The notes under the pieces were generated by a model. It made no database searches. It had not been told where the DNA came from and saw nothing but the letters and a program-made list of their open reading frames with translations. Shown here piece after piece: positions 1 through 8,981 of a stretch of DNA of 64,000 nt. Position numbers and translations under genes: made by a program. Origin of the DNA: Pseudonocardiales bacterium (GTDB lineage: Bacteria; Actinomycetota; Actinomycetes; Mycobacteriales; Pseudonocardiaceae); NCBI GenBank assembly GCA_023252195.1, contig JAHEXI010000004.1:186001-250000 (forward strand), written 5' to 3'. Every line of letters starts with the position of its first letter. Position 1 is the stretch's first letter.

Positions 1-2
1 TC

Positions 3-389
3 ACCTACCAGGGCTTTTCGGCGGCATGGCCGCAACGAAAGGGTGAGTTCGCCGACAAGATGAACGCCATGCCCAAGCACGTCGTCACGACTACGCTTGG
101 TGACCTCAGATGGAACGCCACAGCGGTCACCGGTGACATCCCCGCCGCTGTGGCCGGTTTGAAGAAGGGCGACGGCGGACCAATCCTCGTCGCGGGCAGC
201 GCCACGCTCGTGGGCACGCTATTGGCTTGCGGCCTGGTCGACGAGTTGAGGCTGATGGTTTTTCCGGTCATGATCGGTGGCGGTCTGACGATCTTCCCCG
301 ACCAGCGGGACAAGATCGCGCTTGAGCTCAGCGATCTCGTGCGCTACGCCAGCGGCGTGTTGCTGCAGGTCTACCGGCCGGCGTCCTGA
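3..389 (+). CDS. RibD C-terminal/dihydrofolate reductase-like protein (5' truncated)
   Basis: This is the C-terminal part of a RibD/dihydrofolate-reductase-like NADPH-dependent reductase. The frame is open to the window edge and its first complete codon is at base 3, so the N-terminal cofactor-binding half lies outside the window. What can be seen fits the family: a GSATL turn near base 200, and the strand-turn MVFPVMIGGG followed by a short C-terminal strand ending in QVYRP. Such stand-alone proteins are common in actinobacteria and their substrates are usually unknown, so no riboflavin role should be assumed. The 3' end overlaps the convergent alkyltransferase-like gene by 19 bases. Confidence 0.8.
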   Translation, partial: TYQGFSAAWPQRKGEFADKMNAMPKHVVTTTLGDLRWNATAVTGDIPAAVAGLKKGDGGPILVAGSATLVGTLLACGLVDELRLMVFPVMIGGGLTIFPDQRDKIALELSDLVRYASGVLLQVYRPAS

Positions 390-667
390 CGACTGCGGCG
401 CATCGAGACACACCCTCCTTCGACCGGCACCCCCTCGTCGCGCAGCCGGGCCAGTTGCTCGACGGCGAGATGTGGTGCGGGGGTTCCGTCGGCGCGAAGT
501 ACTCGGTGCCAGGGCAGGTCGTGGCCATCCTCGGCGAGGATCCGGCCCACCAGCCGGGCCCGGCCTGGGAGACCGGCGCGGGTGGCGACCTGTCCGTACG
601 CGAGCACCGAGCCCGCTGGGATGGCTGCTACCACGCCGCGTACCCGCTCCACATCGTCGACGTTCAT
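371..667 (-). CDS. Alkyltransferase-like protein (MGMT/ATL family, Trp in place of Cys)
   Basis: A 98-residue protein of the MGMT DNA-binding domain family. Residues from MNVDDVERV onward match the winged-helix core, with the 'GSVLAYGQVA' helix and the 'GRARLVGRIL' recognition helix. The usual active site PCHR is replaced by PWHR (LPWHRVLRADG). This makes it an alkyltransferase-like protein, a family known to bind O6-alkylguanine without transferring the alkyl group and to recruit nucleotide excision repair. The start at 667 gives the usual ATL length of about 100 residues. It is divergent from adnA (start 714), so the two repair genes share an intergenic region of less than 50 bases. Confidence 0.85.
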   Translation of the reverse strand: MNVDDVERVRGVVAAIPAGSVLAYGQVATRAGLPGRARLVGRILAEDGHDLPWHRVLRADGTPAPHLAVEQLARLRDEGVPVEGGCVSMRRSRQDAGR

Positions 668-713
668 CGCCAGCATCATCCCGCACCGCGGACTGTCGGA
701 GGAGCGTGGTTGC

Positions 714-3700
714 ATGCGCTCCGTGCCCGTCTTGGTTCGTTCCGTCACCGCCGCGGCCCAGGCGGCCGTCTGGGGCCCAGACGGCCGCGGCGTGTTGGAA
801 CACGCTGGCGGTCCGTTGCGGGTGCTGGGCGGCCCGGGCACCGGCAAGACCACCCTGGTGGCGCACACCGTGGCGGATCGGGTGCTTCGCGGGGTGGACC
901 CCGAGCGGGTGCTGGTACTGACCTCCAGCCGGCGGGCGGCCGGCGACTTACGGGATCGCATCGTCGAGCGTCTCGTGGCGCACGGGGTGACGCCGACTGT
1001 GCGGGAACTGCTGGTGCGCACCGTGCACTCCTACGCCTTCGCCGTGCTGCGCACGCAGGCGCAGCTGCAGGATCTGCCGCCGCCCCGGTTGCTGTCCGGC
1101 CCCGATCAGGACGTGGTGATCCGGGAGTTGCTGGCGGGTCAGCGTGCGATTGGCGGCCGAGGCTGGCCGGCGCGGCTGCGACCGGCGTTGGGTCTGCCGG
1201 CCTTCGCGACTGAGCTGCGGGATCTGCTGATGCGCGCCGCGGAGCGCGGGTTCGCGCCGGAGGACCTCATCGCGCTGGGCCGCACCAGGGGGCGCGACGA
1301 GTGGGTGGCCGCCGGGCGCTTTTTCCGCACCTACGAGCAGGTGATGCTGTTACGCGGGTCGGTGGGTACCGCCGCCCCGCAAGCGACCGCGCCCGCCTTG
1401 GACGCCGCTGAGCTGGTATCCGCGGCGTTGCTGGTGCTCGACACCGATGCTGAGGTGATGCGCAGGGAAGCCGACCGGGTGCGTCACCTGATCGTCGACG
1501 ATGCCCAACACCTCGATCCGTTGCAGGCCGCGTTGGTGAATCGCCTTGGCGCGGGCGCCCACGAGCTGCTGCTGTTCGGCGATCCTGACCAGACGATCTT
1601 CTCCTTCCGCGGCGCGGACCCCGGCTTGCTCACCACCGGCGATCGCCCAGCCATCCGGCTGTCCATCGATCACCGGATGGCCCCGGCGGTGCGGACCGCC
1701 GTCTCCCGGCTCGCCAGCCGGTTGCCGGGCCCACGTGGCGCCCTGCTCGGTCCGATGGGGCAGCAGGCCGGCGGGGAGGTCGCCGTTCGGGTCTTCGGGT
1801 CCGCCGCGACCGAGGCGTCCTGGGTGGCCAATCAACTCCGCCGCGCCCATCTGCTCGACGGCGTGCCCTGGTCGGACATCGCGGTACTGGTGCGCTCGAC
1901 CGCGCGGGCGCTGCCGGTGCTGCGCCGGGCGTTGCTCGCGGCGGGCGTGCCAGTAGCGGCGCCGCGCGAGGAGCTGCCGGTGGCCCGTCAAGGCGCGGTG
2001 CTACCGATGCTGGCGGTGTTGCGCTGCGCGGTACGACCAGGCGCCCTTGACGAGGAAACCGCGGCTGCGCTGCTGACCTCCCCGCTGGGCGGAGCCGACC
2101 CGCTGGCATTGCGCCGGCTGCGCCGGGAGCTGCGCCGCCGCGAGCTCGTCGCCGGGGATGTTCGGACTAGCGGCGCACTGCTGGTCGACCTGCTGCGCAC
2201 GGACCGCGAGCCAGGCATCCACGGGCTGGACGGGCTCGACGAGCACAGCGCGGCGCCGGCGGCGAGGCTCGCAAGCCTGCTCACCGCCACGGCTGTGGCG
2301 GCCCGGCGAGGGGACAGCGCTGAGGAAGTGCTGTGGCAGCTGTGGCAGGCCGGCGGACTCGCGCAGCGTTGGGCAGCCATCGCGGCGCGCGGCGGCACGG
2401 CTGGTGCGCAGGCCGATCGGGACCTTGACGCGGTGGTCGCGCTGTTCGACGCCGCCGCCCGGTATGCCGATCGGCTACCCGGCGCCGACGGGGGTCCGGC
2501 CGGCCTGCTCGGCTTCTGCGACTACCTCACTAACCAGCAGATACCCGGCGACTCGCTGGCCGCGCGGTCGCCACAGGGCGAGTCAGTCACCGTGGCGACC
2601 GTGCATGCCGCAGCCGGCCGGGAGTGGTCACTCGTCGCGGTTCCCGGGGTGCAGGAGGGCAGTTGGCCAGACCTGCGGCTACGCGGATCCCTGCTCGGCG
2701 TGGAACATCTGGTCGACATCACCGCGGGCGTCGACTCCACCACGGTCTCGCGCACCGCGCCGCTGCTGGCTGAGGAACGGCGGCTGCTGCTGGTGGCCGC
2801 CAGTCGAGCGCGGCACAGGTTGCTGGTCAGCGCGGTGCGCGGACAGGACGAACAGCCGTCTCGGTTTCTCGACGAGCTCGAGGGCACCGACGCATCGACG
2901 CACGAGCGACCGGTCCAACCTCGGGAACGCGGACTGATCCTCCCCGAGCTCGTCGCGGAGCTGCGCCGAGTGTGCTGTGATCCCGCCGAGGACACCGTGC
3001 GGCGGGGCAGCGCCGCGGCCGGTTTGGCGCAGCTCGCGCATGCCGGGGTACTCGGCGCGCACCCCGATGTCTGGTACGGGTTAGGACCGTTGTCAACTGA
3101 CGCCCCGCTGCGGATGCCGGGTGAGCCGGCCCGGGTGTCACCGTCGCTGGTGGAGCTGGTGTCGAGCTGCCCTTTGCGCTGGTTACTCACCCGGCACGGT
3201 GGCGAGGACGTCCGGGCGCTGCCCGCGGTTACCGGGTCGCTGGTGCACAGCCTGGTCCACGCGGTGGCAGCCGGTGCCAGCGACGAACAGTTGCAACTAG
3301 CGCTGGATCAGGCCTGGACCACCGTCGATGCGGGTGCTCCGTGGTATTCCCGGGCAGAGCAGCAGCGGGTTCTCCAGATGGTCGCATCATTTCGCAGCTG
3401 GTGGACAGCCAGCCGTGCTGAGCTCACCGAAGTAGGTTGCGAGCTGGCGTTCGAGGTACAGCTGCTCCCTGCTCAAGGCGCTCCCGACGACACCGCGGTA
3501 CAGCTTCAGGGAAGGGTGGACCGGTTGGAGCGCGACCGCCACGGCCGTCCCGTGATCGTCGACGTGAAGACCAGCAAGGTCCCGGTCAGCAAAGAAGCCG
3601 CGCAGGGCCACCCGCAGCTGGCCATTTACCAGCTAGCCGCGGCTTATGGTGCCTTCGCCGAACACGGTCTGCCGACCGAACCTGGTGGGGCCTGCATCGT

Positions 3701-3911
3701 TTCGGTCTCCGCGCGAAACGCCGCGCCTGTGCAGCGCGATCAACGGCCGTTGGACCCGGCAGCGTTGACGAGCTGGCAGGAGGTCGTGCGCGAGGCGGCT
3801 CGGCGCACCGTGGGGCCGGAGTTCGTCGCCATCGACAGCGGCGACTGCGCGCGGTGCCCCTCGAAGATCGCCTGCCCGCTGCAGGATGCCGGTCGGCAGG
3901 TCACGCAATGA
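714..3911 (+). CDS. adnA: AdnA-like helicase-nuclease subunit
   Basis: A 1065-residue UvrD-like superfamily 1 motor fused to a C-terminal RecB-type nuclease, matching the AdnA subunit of the actinobacterial AdnAB end-resection machine (family length about 1050). Walker A is GGPGTGKTT near residue 40, the Walker B region is VDDAQHLD, and motif III is GDPDQTIFSFRGA. The nuclease centre is seen as GRVDRLERD followed by IVDVKTSK and QLAIYQLA near residues 935-970. Three closely spaced cysteines (CARCPSKIAC) near the C-terminus fit an iron-sulfur or zinc clasp. The frame is open upstream to 582, but the start at 714 follows GGAGGA at 698-703. Its stop overlaps the ATG of adnB (ATGA), so the subunits are translationally coupled. 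Confidence 0.9.
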   Translation: MRSVPVLVRSVTAAAQAAVWGPDGRGVLEHAGGPLRVLGGPGTGKTTLVAHTVADRVLRGVDPERVLVLTSSRRAAGDLRDRIVERLVAHGVTPTVRELLVRTVHSYAFAVLRTQAQLQDLPPPRLLSGPDQDVVIRELLAGQRAIGGRGWPARLRPALGLPAFATELRDLLMRAAERGFAPEDLIALGRTRGRDEWVAAGRFFRTYEQVMLLRGSVGTAAPQATAPALDAAELVSAALLVLDTDAEVMRREADRVRHLIVDDAQHLDPLQAALVNRLGAGAHELLLFGDPDQTIFSFRGADPGLLTTGDRPAIRLSIDHRMAPAVRTAVSRLASRLPGPRGALLGPMGQQAGGEVAVRVFGSAATEASWVANQLRRAHLLDGVPWSDIAVLVRSTARALPVLRRALLAAGVPVAAPREELPVARQGAVLPMLAVLRCAVRPGALDEETAAALLTSPLGGADPLALRRLRRELRRRELVAGDVRTSGALLVDLLRTDREPGIHGLDGLDEHSAAPAARLASLLTATAVAARRGDSAEEVLWQLWQAGGLAQRWAAIAARGGTAGAQADRDLDAVVALFDAAARYADRLPGADGGPAGLLGFCDYLTNQQIPGDSLAARSPQGESVTVATVHAAAGREWSLVAVPGVQEGSWPDLRLRGSLLGVEHLVDITAGVDSTTVSRTAPLLAEERRLLLVAASRARHRLLVSAVRGQDEQPSRFLDELEGTDASTHERPVQPRERGLILPELVAELRRVCCDPAEDTVRRGSAAAGLAQLAHAGVLGAHPDVWYGLGPLSTDAPLRMPGEPARVSPSLVELVSSCPLRWLLTRHGGEDVRALPAVTGSLVHSLVHAVAAGASDEQLQLALDQAWTTVDAGAPWYSRAEQQRVLQMVASFRSWWTASRAELTEVGCELAFEVQLLPAQGAPDDTAVQLQGRVDRLERDRHGRPVIVDVKTSKVPVSKEAAQGHPQLAIYQLAAAYGAFAEHGLPTEPGGACIVSVSARNAAPVQRDQRPLDPAALTSWQEVVREAARRTVGPEFVAIDSGDCARCPSKIACPLQDAGRQVTQ

Positions 3912-6900
3912 CGACGGTGCACGCGAGTTGCATCGAGCCCGCTGAGCTTGCCGCGGAACTCGGTATCGCGCCCCCCACGGCGGAGCAGGCCACCGTCATC
4001 GCCGCCGACCCCGGAGGCCCCACGCTCGTGGTCGCTGGCGCGGGGTCGGGCAAGACCGAGACGATGGCCGCCCGAGTGGTGTGGCTGGTCGCGAACGGCT
4101 ACGTGACTCCCGACGGTGTGCTCGGCCTGACTTTCACCCGGAAAGCGGCTCAGCAGCTTGCCGAGCGGGTCCGGGTCCGGTTGCGCCGGCTCGCCGGTTC
4201 CGCAGTGCTGGATCGACTCGACCCGACCGGCCAGCGCAGGGCTGCGGTGCTGTCCGGTGAGGCCACCGTGCTGACCTACCACGCTTACGCTGGCCGGCTG
4301 GTTGCTGAGCACGCCCTGCGACTCCCTACCGACCCGGGGACTCGGCTGCTCACTGAGACCGGCGCGTGGCAGCTCGCGCATCGGGTCACCGCTGGCTGGG
4401 AACCGGACCTTGACCTGGACGGAAAGGTGCCGCACACGGTCACCGGTTGGGTGCTTGGGCTGGCGGGACAGCTCGCCGAGCACTTGTGCGAGCCGGAGCA
4501 GCTGCGGGAGTCCACCGAGGCAATGATCACGGCGCTGGTCACGGCTTCGCCGACCGCACGCCAGAAGGGCCCGGTGCACGGCGATCTCAAGCCGGTGGTG
4601 CGCGGTCAGCGGTCCCGGCTGGCGATACTGCCGCTGGTGGAGCACTACACCGAGCTCAAGCGCCGCGAGGCTGTACTCGACTTCGGTGATCAGATGGGCA
4701 TCGCAGCCGAGCTGGCGCGCGACCATCCGGAGGTCGGCGAGGCCGAGCGGGGCCGCTTCGGCGCAGTGCTGCTCGACGAATATCAGGACACCGGGCATGC
4801 CCAACGGGTGCTGCTGCGGTCATTGTTCGGCACCGTGGCAACGCCTGGGCGCGCGATCCCCGTCACTGCGGTCGGTGACCCTTGCCAGTCGATCTACGGC
4901 TGGCGCGGCGCCTCAGCGGCCAACCTGCCGCGGTTCACCACCGATTTCCCCCGCGACGACGGGACCCCCGCCCTCACTCGAGGACTGCTCACCAGCTTCC
5001 GCAACCCGCCCGAGGTGCTCGCGGTGGCTAACGCAGTCTCTGGCGAGCTTCGCAGCGGGCAGGTTCGCGTCGGCGAGTTGCGCTGCCGCGATGGTGCCCA
5101 ACCGGGCGAGGTCCGCTGCGCGCTGCTGCCTGACGTCCGTGCCGAGGTGAACTGGGTCGCTGACGCCATCGCCGGCCGCTGGCACTCGGCGGTGGTGGAC
5201 CAGGGCACCCCCCTGACCGCCGCGGTGTTGGTGCGCCGCCGCGCTGACATGGCGGTGCTGGCCGCGGCGTTGCGTACTCGCGATATCCCTGTCGAGGTGG
5301 TAGGCCTCGGCGGGTTGCTGGCTACGCCGGAGGTTTGCGACCTGGTGAGTGTGCTGCGGTTGCTCGTCGATCCGCTGGCGGGCACAGCTGCGGCGCGGCT
5401 GCTGACCGGTGCGCGGTGGCGGCTCGGCGCGGCGGATCTGGTCGCGCTGTGGTGTCGTGCGCGGGAGTTGGCGACGGATCACCGGACCCCATCGGGGCAC
5501 GGCGCTGAAGGTCCGGGCAGCGCGGAGGAAGTGTTGGCTGCCTTACCGGAGGGCCTACCTGGGGAGCTCGTCGACCAGGCGGGACTGGTCGACGCGCTGG
5601 ATTCGCCCGGCGATCCGGCCCGGTACTCCGAGCTGGGCTACCAGCGGCTGCGCACCCTGGCTGGCGAGCTGCGGGCACTGCGACACCGCGTTACCCAACC
5701 GTTGACCGATCTGGTCGCCGACGCCGAACGGACCCTGCTTCTTGATATCGAGTCGCTGGCCAGGCCTGGCCTCGCCGGCCGGGTCCACCTGGACACCTTT
5801 GCCGGCGTGGTAGCGGACTTCTCCGCGGCCAGCCCGATGGCCGGCTTGCCCGCGCTGCTGGACTACCTGGCCACCGCCGAGGACGCCGAAGATGGTCTCG
5901 AGTTGGGCGAGGTCGAGGTCGCCGATGACCGCGTGCAGATCCTCACCGTGCACGCGGCCAAAGGCCTGGAATGGCAGCTGGTAGCCGTCCCGCACCTGGT
6001 GGAGGGGGTGTTCCCGGCAGCCAAGAAGAGTTCGTCGTGGCTACGGACGGTCACCGAGCTGCCCATAACGCTGCGAGGCGACCGGGCCGATCTGCCCGAC
6101 CTGGCACTGCCCGCTGGTGCTGATCAGAAGGAGCTCGCCGTAGCTGTCGCGGACCACGAGGCGGCCTTCGACACCCGCAGGCTCATAGAGGAGCGCAGGC
6201 TGATGTATGTAGCGCTTACTCGCGCAGAGCAGACACTGCTGGTCAGTGGCCACCATTGGGGCGAGGCCGGCAATGCACCCCGGTCGCCCTCGCAGTTCCT
6301 GTTGGAGATTCGCGACGTCGAACACTGTGTGATCGATCAGTGGGCCGCAGCCCCCGCCGACGGCGAGCCAAACCCACTGGACTCCGAACCGCGCTGCGAG
6401 CCGACGCCGGCCGACCCGCTGGGCTCGCGGCGCGATGCTGTCGCTGAGGGCGCCCAACTGGTGCACGACGCGCTGGCGGTCGCGAACTCCGATCAGCACT
6501 CACCAGTGCGCAGCGCCGCGGGTTGGCAGCGCGAGATCGACGTGTTGCTCGCTGAGCGGGCGTCGCATCGCGCTGCGCAACGCGTCGTACTGCCCGCACA
6601 CCTGTCGGTGAGCCAGCTGGTGGAGCTCGCCGAGGACCCGTTGGCGCTGGCCGCCCGACTGCGCAGGCCCCTGCCGTTCGCACCGAACCCGATGGCTCGC
6701 CGCGGTACCGCCTTTCACGCATGGCTGGAACGCCGGTTCGGCTGCACTCGGCTGATCGATCACGACGAGTTGCCCGGCGCTGCTGATGAGGGCGCCGCTC
6801 CGAACGCCGAACTCGGGTTGCTCCAGGCCGCCTTCCTAGCCAGCGAATGGGCGCCACGTGGCCCGCACGACGTCGAGGTGCCTTTCGAGACCGTGTTGGA

Positions 6901-7186
6901 CGGGGTGGGCGTGCGTGGTCGGATGGATGCGGTGTTCGCCGACGCCGATGGCGGCTGGACAGTGGTCGACTGGAAGACCGGGATGGTGCCCGATGAGGCG
7001 ACGCTGCGTGCGGTGAGCGTGCAGCTCGCTGCCTACCGGCTGGCCTGGTCGGCGCTGTCCGGGGCACCGCTGGAGCGGGTACGCGCGGCATTTCACTACG
7101 TCCGCGCCAACCGAACGTTGCGACCCGCGGACCTGCTCGATGCCGACGGATTGCGCGATCTGCTGCGCACGATCCCGATCGGCTGA
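3908..7186 (+). CDS. adnB: AdnB-like helicase-nuclease subunit
   Basis: A 1092-residue partner of the upstream gene: SF1 helicase with Walker A AGAGSGKTE near residue 45, Walker B LLDEYQD near 287, motif III GDPCQSIYGWRGA near 325, and helicase motif VI VALTRAEQTLL. The C-terminal RecB-type nuclease is visible as GRMDAVFAD, then VVDWKTG and QLAAYRLAW around residues 1003-1045. In mycobacteria AdnB is the lead motor and both subunits carry a nuclease; both nuclease centres look intact here. The open frame extends left to 3437, but the ATG at 3908 that overlaps the adnA stop gives the family length of about 1095. In mycobacteria this gene is followed by a potassium channel gene and nudC; here the small-peptide cluster begins instead. 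Confidence 0.92.
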   Translation: MTTVHASCIEPAELAAELGIAPPTAEQATVIAADPGGPTLVVAGAGSGKTETMAARVVWLVANGYVTPDGVLGLTFTRKAAQQLAERVRVRLRRLAGSAVLDRLDPTGQRRAAVLSGEATVLTYHAYAGRLVAEHALRLPTDPGTRLLTETGAWQLAHRVTAGWEPDLDLDGKVPHTVTGWVLGLAGQLAEHLCEPEQLRESTEAMITALVTASPTARQKGPVHGDLKPVVRGQRSRLAILPLVEHYTELKRREAVLDFGDQMGIAAELARDHPEVGEAERGRFGAVLLDEYQDTGHAQRVLLRSLFGTVATPGRAIPVTAVGDPCQSIYGWRGASAANLPRFTTDFPRDDGTPALTRGLLTSFRNPPEVLAVANAVSGELRSGQVRVGELRCRDGAQPGEVRCALLPDVRAEVNWVADAIAGRWHSAVVDQGTPLTAAVLVRRRADMAVLAAALRTRDIPVEVVGLGGLLATPEVCDLVSVLRLLVDPLAGTAAARLLTGARWRLGAADLVALWCRARELATDHRTPSGHGAEGPGSAEEVLAALPEGLPGELVDQAGLVDALDSPGDPARYSELGYQRLRTLAGELRALRHRVTQPLTDLVADAERTLLLDIESLARPGLAGRVHLDTFAGVVADFSAASPMAGLPALLDYLATAEDAEDGLELGEVEVADDRVQILTVHAAKGLEWQLVAVPHLVEGVFPAAKKSSSWLRTVTELPITLRGDRADLPDLALPAGADQKELAVAVADHEAAFDTRRLIEERRLMYVALTRAEQTLLVSGHHWGEAGNAPRSPSQFLLEIRDVEHCVIDQWAAAPADGEPNPLDSEPRCEPTPADPLGSRRDAVAEGAQLVHDALAVANSDQHSPVRSAAGWQREIDVLLAERASHRAAQRVVLPAHLSVSQLVELAEDPLALAARLRRPLPFAPNPMARRGTAFHAWLERRFGCTRLIDHDELPGAADEGAAPNAELGLLQAAFLASEWAPRGPHDVEVPFETVLDGVGVRGRMDAVFADADGGWTVVDWKTGMVPDEATLRAVSVQLAAYRLAWSALSGAPLERVRAAFHYVRANRTLRPADLLDADGLRDLLRTIPIG

Positions 7187-7267
7187 CCGAGAGCGGCCAG
7201 GGGTCGTGGTGTGGCGATGCGTCGTTGGTAACCGATGACAGCAATCTCGGTAAATGGTTGACACTGA

Positions 7268-7443
7268 CTACGTATTCGACAAAGGACTCCGCCGCTAGGT
7301 AGTCAACCTAAGGATTTACGTGCGACTACCGATTGCCGCACGACGTTACTTCTCGGCAGGGTATGTGGTACTGAATCGGTAATTGTCGCCGATGAGGTGG
7401 TTTCCTGTGCCCGGGCCACCGGGACTTACCTTTTCTAGGAGGA
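7268..7443 (+). promoter_or_regulatory. Conserved upstream block 1 (peptide gene 1)
   Basis: Contains the element CTACGTATTCGA at 7268-7279, then a block at about 7315-7400 with GACTACCGATTGCC, GGCAGGGTATGTGG and an ATCGG...CCGAT stem (7375-7393). A strong Shine-Dalgarno AGGAGGA ends just before the start. The same order recurs before all four peptide genes at nearly fixed distance, far beyond chance. TTGCC and TATGT are 22-23 bases apart, too far for an ordinary -35/-10 pair, so I do not assign promoter boxes. Confidence 0.75.
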
Positions 7444-7447
7444 CTTG

Positions 7448-7747
7448 ATGTCTGATGCATTGAGCTTTGCGGAGATCGAGGGGCAGCACGTGGAGCTGCT
7501 GCCGGCCCGCACCGTCCTGTCAATGTTCAGCACCGGCAACGGTTCCCGCGGCGGCGACGCCGGCAACGGCGGCGCGGGCGGCACCAGTGGCACCGGCGGC
7601 GCGGGCAGCGGCAAGGCGGCACTGTTTGACAACTACTTCTACACCGAGGGCGACGTGATCAACACCGTCACCGGCGGCGAAGGCGGCGTCAGCGGCGCTG
7701 CTGACGGTGGTGCCGCTACCGGTGGTGCTGGCGAGTCCGGGCACTGA
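7448..7747 (+). CDS. Glycine-rich leader-type small peptide 1
   Basis: A 99-residue protein with a conserved N-terminal leader of about 27 residues (MSDALSFAEIEGQ, then VELLPARTVLSMF) followed by a glycine-rich tail. The leader is nearly identical in three downstream paralogues, while the tails are low-complexity G/N/A/T. This copy is the most divergent: in place of the NLLNxNLFGDQTN centre of the others it has an aromatic stretch, FDNYFYTEGD, then more glycine repeats and a GESGH end. No cysteines, membrane segment or classical signal peptide are present. The leader/variable-tail pattern resembles precursor peptides handled by a leader-recognising enzyme, and the PqqD-like M50 protease at 10208 is the obvious candidate. 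That link is inference. The ATG at 7448 sits 4 bases after AGGAGGA; a TTG directly before it is the alternative. Confidence 0.8.
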   Translation: MSDALSFAEIEGQHVELLPARTVLSMFSTGNGSRGGDAGNGGAGGTSGTGGAGSGKAALFDNYFYTEGDVINTVTGGEGGVSGAADGGAATGGAGESGH

Positions 7748-7797
7748 GCTGACAACTGTGCTCCAACAGCTCAGGGTCATCGCTCGGCGTGGGAGTT

Positions 7798-7831
7798 CCG
7801 GGTGGGGCGGCCACCTGGCCGCCCCACCCGG
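7798..7831 (+). terminator. Hairpin terminator after peptide gene 1
   Basis: Perfect 15-bp inverted repeat (7798-7812 with 7817-7831, loop ACCT), core GGGGCGGCC/GGCCGCCCC. There is no U-tract, as is usual in high-GC actinobacteria. Related hairpins follow the other three peptide genes. Confidence 0.75.
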
Positions 7832-7891
7832 TCTGCTGTGTCGGCAGTACGTACAGGCGCTGGGGAAATGTACGGCGCAAAACGTTGCTGC

Positions 7892-8079
7892 CTACGTATT
7901 CGAAAAGCGAATTGCACTGCCTGGGTCCGTTGCATAAGTAGTGCACTGGGGCGAGTTACGTGTTACTACTGATTGCCCTGCGACTCTACTGCAGGCAAAG
8001 TATGTGTTGCCGAATCGGTAATGCCGCCGATGAGGCGATTATCGTCCCGGATCACTGGGACCACCTTTCCTAGGAGGAT
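7892..8079 (+). promoter_or_regulatory. Conserved upstream block 2 (peptide gene 2)
   Basis: CTACGTATTCGA at 7892-7903 is identical to the element before gene 1. The block at about 7955-8038 has GTTACGTGTTACTACTGATT, then GTATGTG and the stem ATCGG/CCGAT at 8015-8032. CCTAGGAGGA precedes the start. Confidence 0.75.
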
Positions 8080-8082
8080 TTG

Positions 8083-8352
8083 ATGTCTGATGCATTGAGC
8101 TTTGCGGAGATCGACGGGCAGCGCGTGGAGCTGCTGCCGGCCCGCACCGTGATGTCGATGTTCAGTGCTGGTGGCGCCGGCCGGGGTGGCAACGGCGGGA
8201 CCGGCGGCACTGGCGGCGTCGGCCGGGGCGGACTCGGTATCAACCTCTTGAACCTCAACCTCTTCGGTGACCAGACCAACAGCGCTGGTGACGGGGTCGG
8301 TGGCGCGGGAGGTTCGGCCGAGGGCGGCAAGGGTGGAAGCATCAGCGGGTGA
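8083..8352 (+). CDS. Glycine-rich leader-type small peptide 2
   Basis: 89 residues. The leader MSDALSFAEIDGQRVELLPA continues RTVMSMF, then comes a GRGGNGGTGG-type spacer and a central segment GVGRGGLG, INLLNLNLFGDQTN. A glycine tail ends in GGSISG. The central segment alternates Asn/Leu in a beta-strand-like pattern and is shared with peptides 3 and 4. Glycine is the dominant residue and cysteine is absent. The ATG at 8083 lies after TAGGAGGA. The gene is flanked by its own upstream block and its own hairpin, so it is expected to be monocistronic. No known family is recognised; what is certain is the paralogy and the strict leader conservation. Confidence 0.82.
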   Translation: MSDALSFAEIDGQRVELLPARTVMSMFSAGGAGRGGNGGTGGTGGVGRGGLGINLLNLNLFGDQTNSAGDGVGGAGGSAEGGKGGSISG

Positions 8353-8404
8353 CTTGAGCCGGTGCCACTAGCGATCAGCTGATCGCACGGTGCGCGTTCA
8401 TGGG

Positions 8405-8433
8405 GAGGGGTGGCCAGATTACGGCCACCCCTC
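8405..8433 (+). terminator. Hairpin terminator after peptide gene 2
   Basis: Perfect 11-bp stem, GAGGGGTGGCC (8405-8415) pairing with GGCCACCCCTC (8423-8433), loop 7 bases. The stem sequence closely resembles those after peptide genes 1, 3 and 4. Confidence 0.75.
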
Positions 8434-8807
8434 TCTACTGGCGGGACGCCAAGATCAGCGACGACATAGCCCATCATCGGCATCCAGCAGGGTAGGTCGC
8501 CGTGAATCGCCAATACTGCCGACGAGCTCGGCTTGTTCCGTGCGCCAGGGAGCGCTTCATATTGCCGCGCCGGCCCCGGGTGTGAAGGTGGTGAGTGGCA
8601 AAGCCCTCGGTGGCCGGCCAATAGCGCAGGTGACTGTTTCGCCGGACGCGAGCTGCAGAGCCGACGGCGTACTGAGCGCCCACCATAGCTGAGCCGATTT
8701 GGTTACCATCTGGTCATCTGATCTGCGAGATAGGTGGTGGCGTAGGGGCGGCCGCCCGTTCATGTAGGTACTCCCAGTTGTCGATGTTCCGTAGTCTGTG
8801 CGGTCGA
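8434..8807. other. Intergenic stretch without a supported gene
   Basis: About 370 bases between the terminator of peptide 2 and the upstream block of peptide 3. Short open frames exist on both strands, but none has a ribosome binding site or a protein-like composition. I see no repeat of the cassette here. Confidence 0.5.
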
Positions 8808-8977
8808 CTACGTATTAGCGACGTTTGCCAGTCCTACGTAGCGACCTAAATTGAGTTACGTGTGACTACTGATTGCCACGAAGGTTACTGCGCGGCAGGG
8901 TATGAGTTACCAAATCGGTACTGCCACCGACCAGGTACTTATACCCGGCTCGCCGGGATCACCTTTCCTAGGAGGAT
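8808..8977 (+). promoter_or_regulatory. Conserved upstream block 3 (peptide gene 3)
   Basis: CTACGTATT at 8808-8816, with a second CCTACGTA at 8833-8840. The block at about 8855-8936 carries GAGTTACGTGTGACTACTGA, then GGCAGGGTATGAG and an imperfect ATCGG/CCGAC stem. CCTAGGAGGA lies just before the start. Confidence 0.75.
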
Positions 8978-8981
8978 TTAG

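Noticed and set aside
3437-3907. N-terminal extension of adnB overlapping adnA
   Set aside because: Residues are arginine-rich shadow sequence; the ATG overlapping the adnA stop gives the family length.
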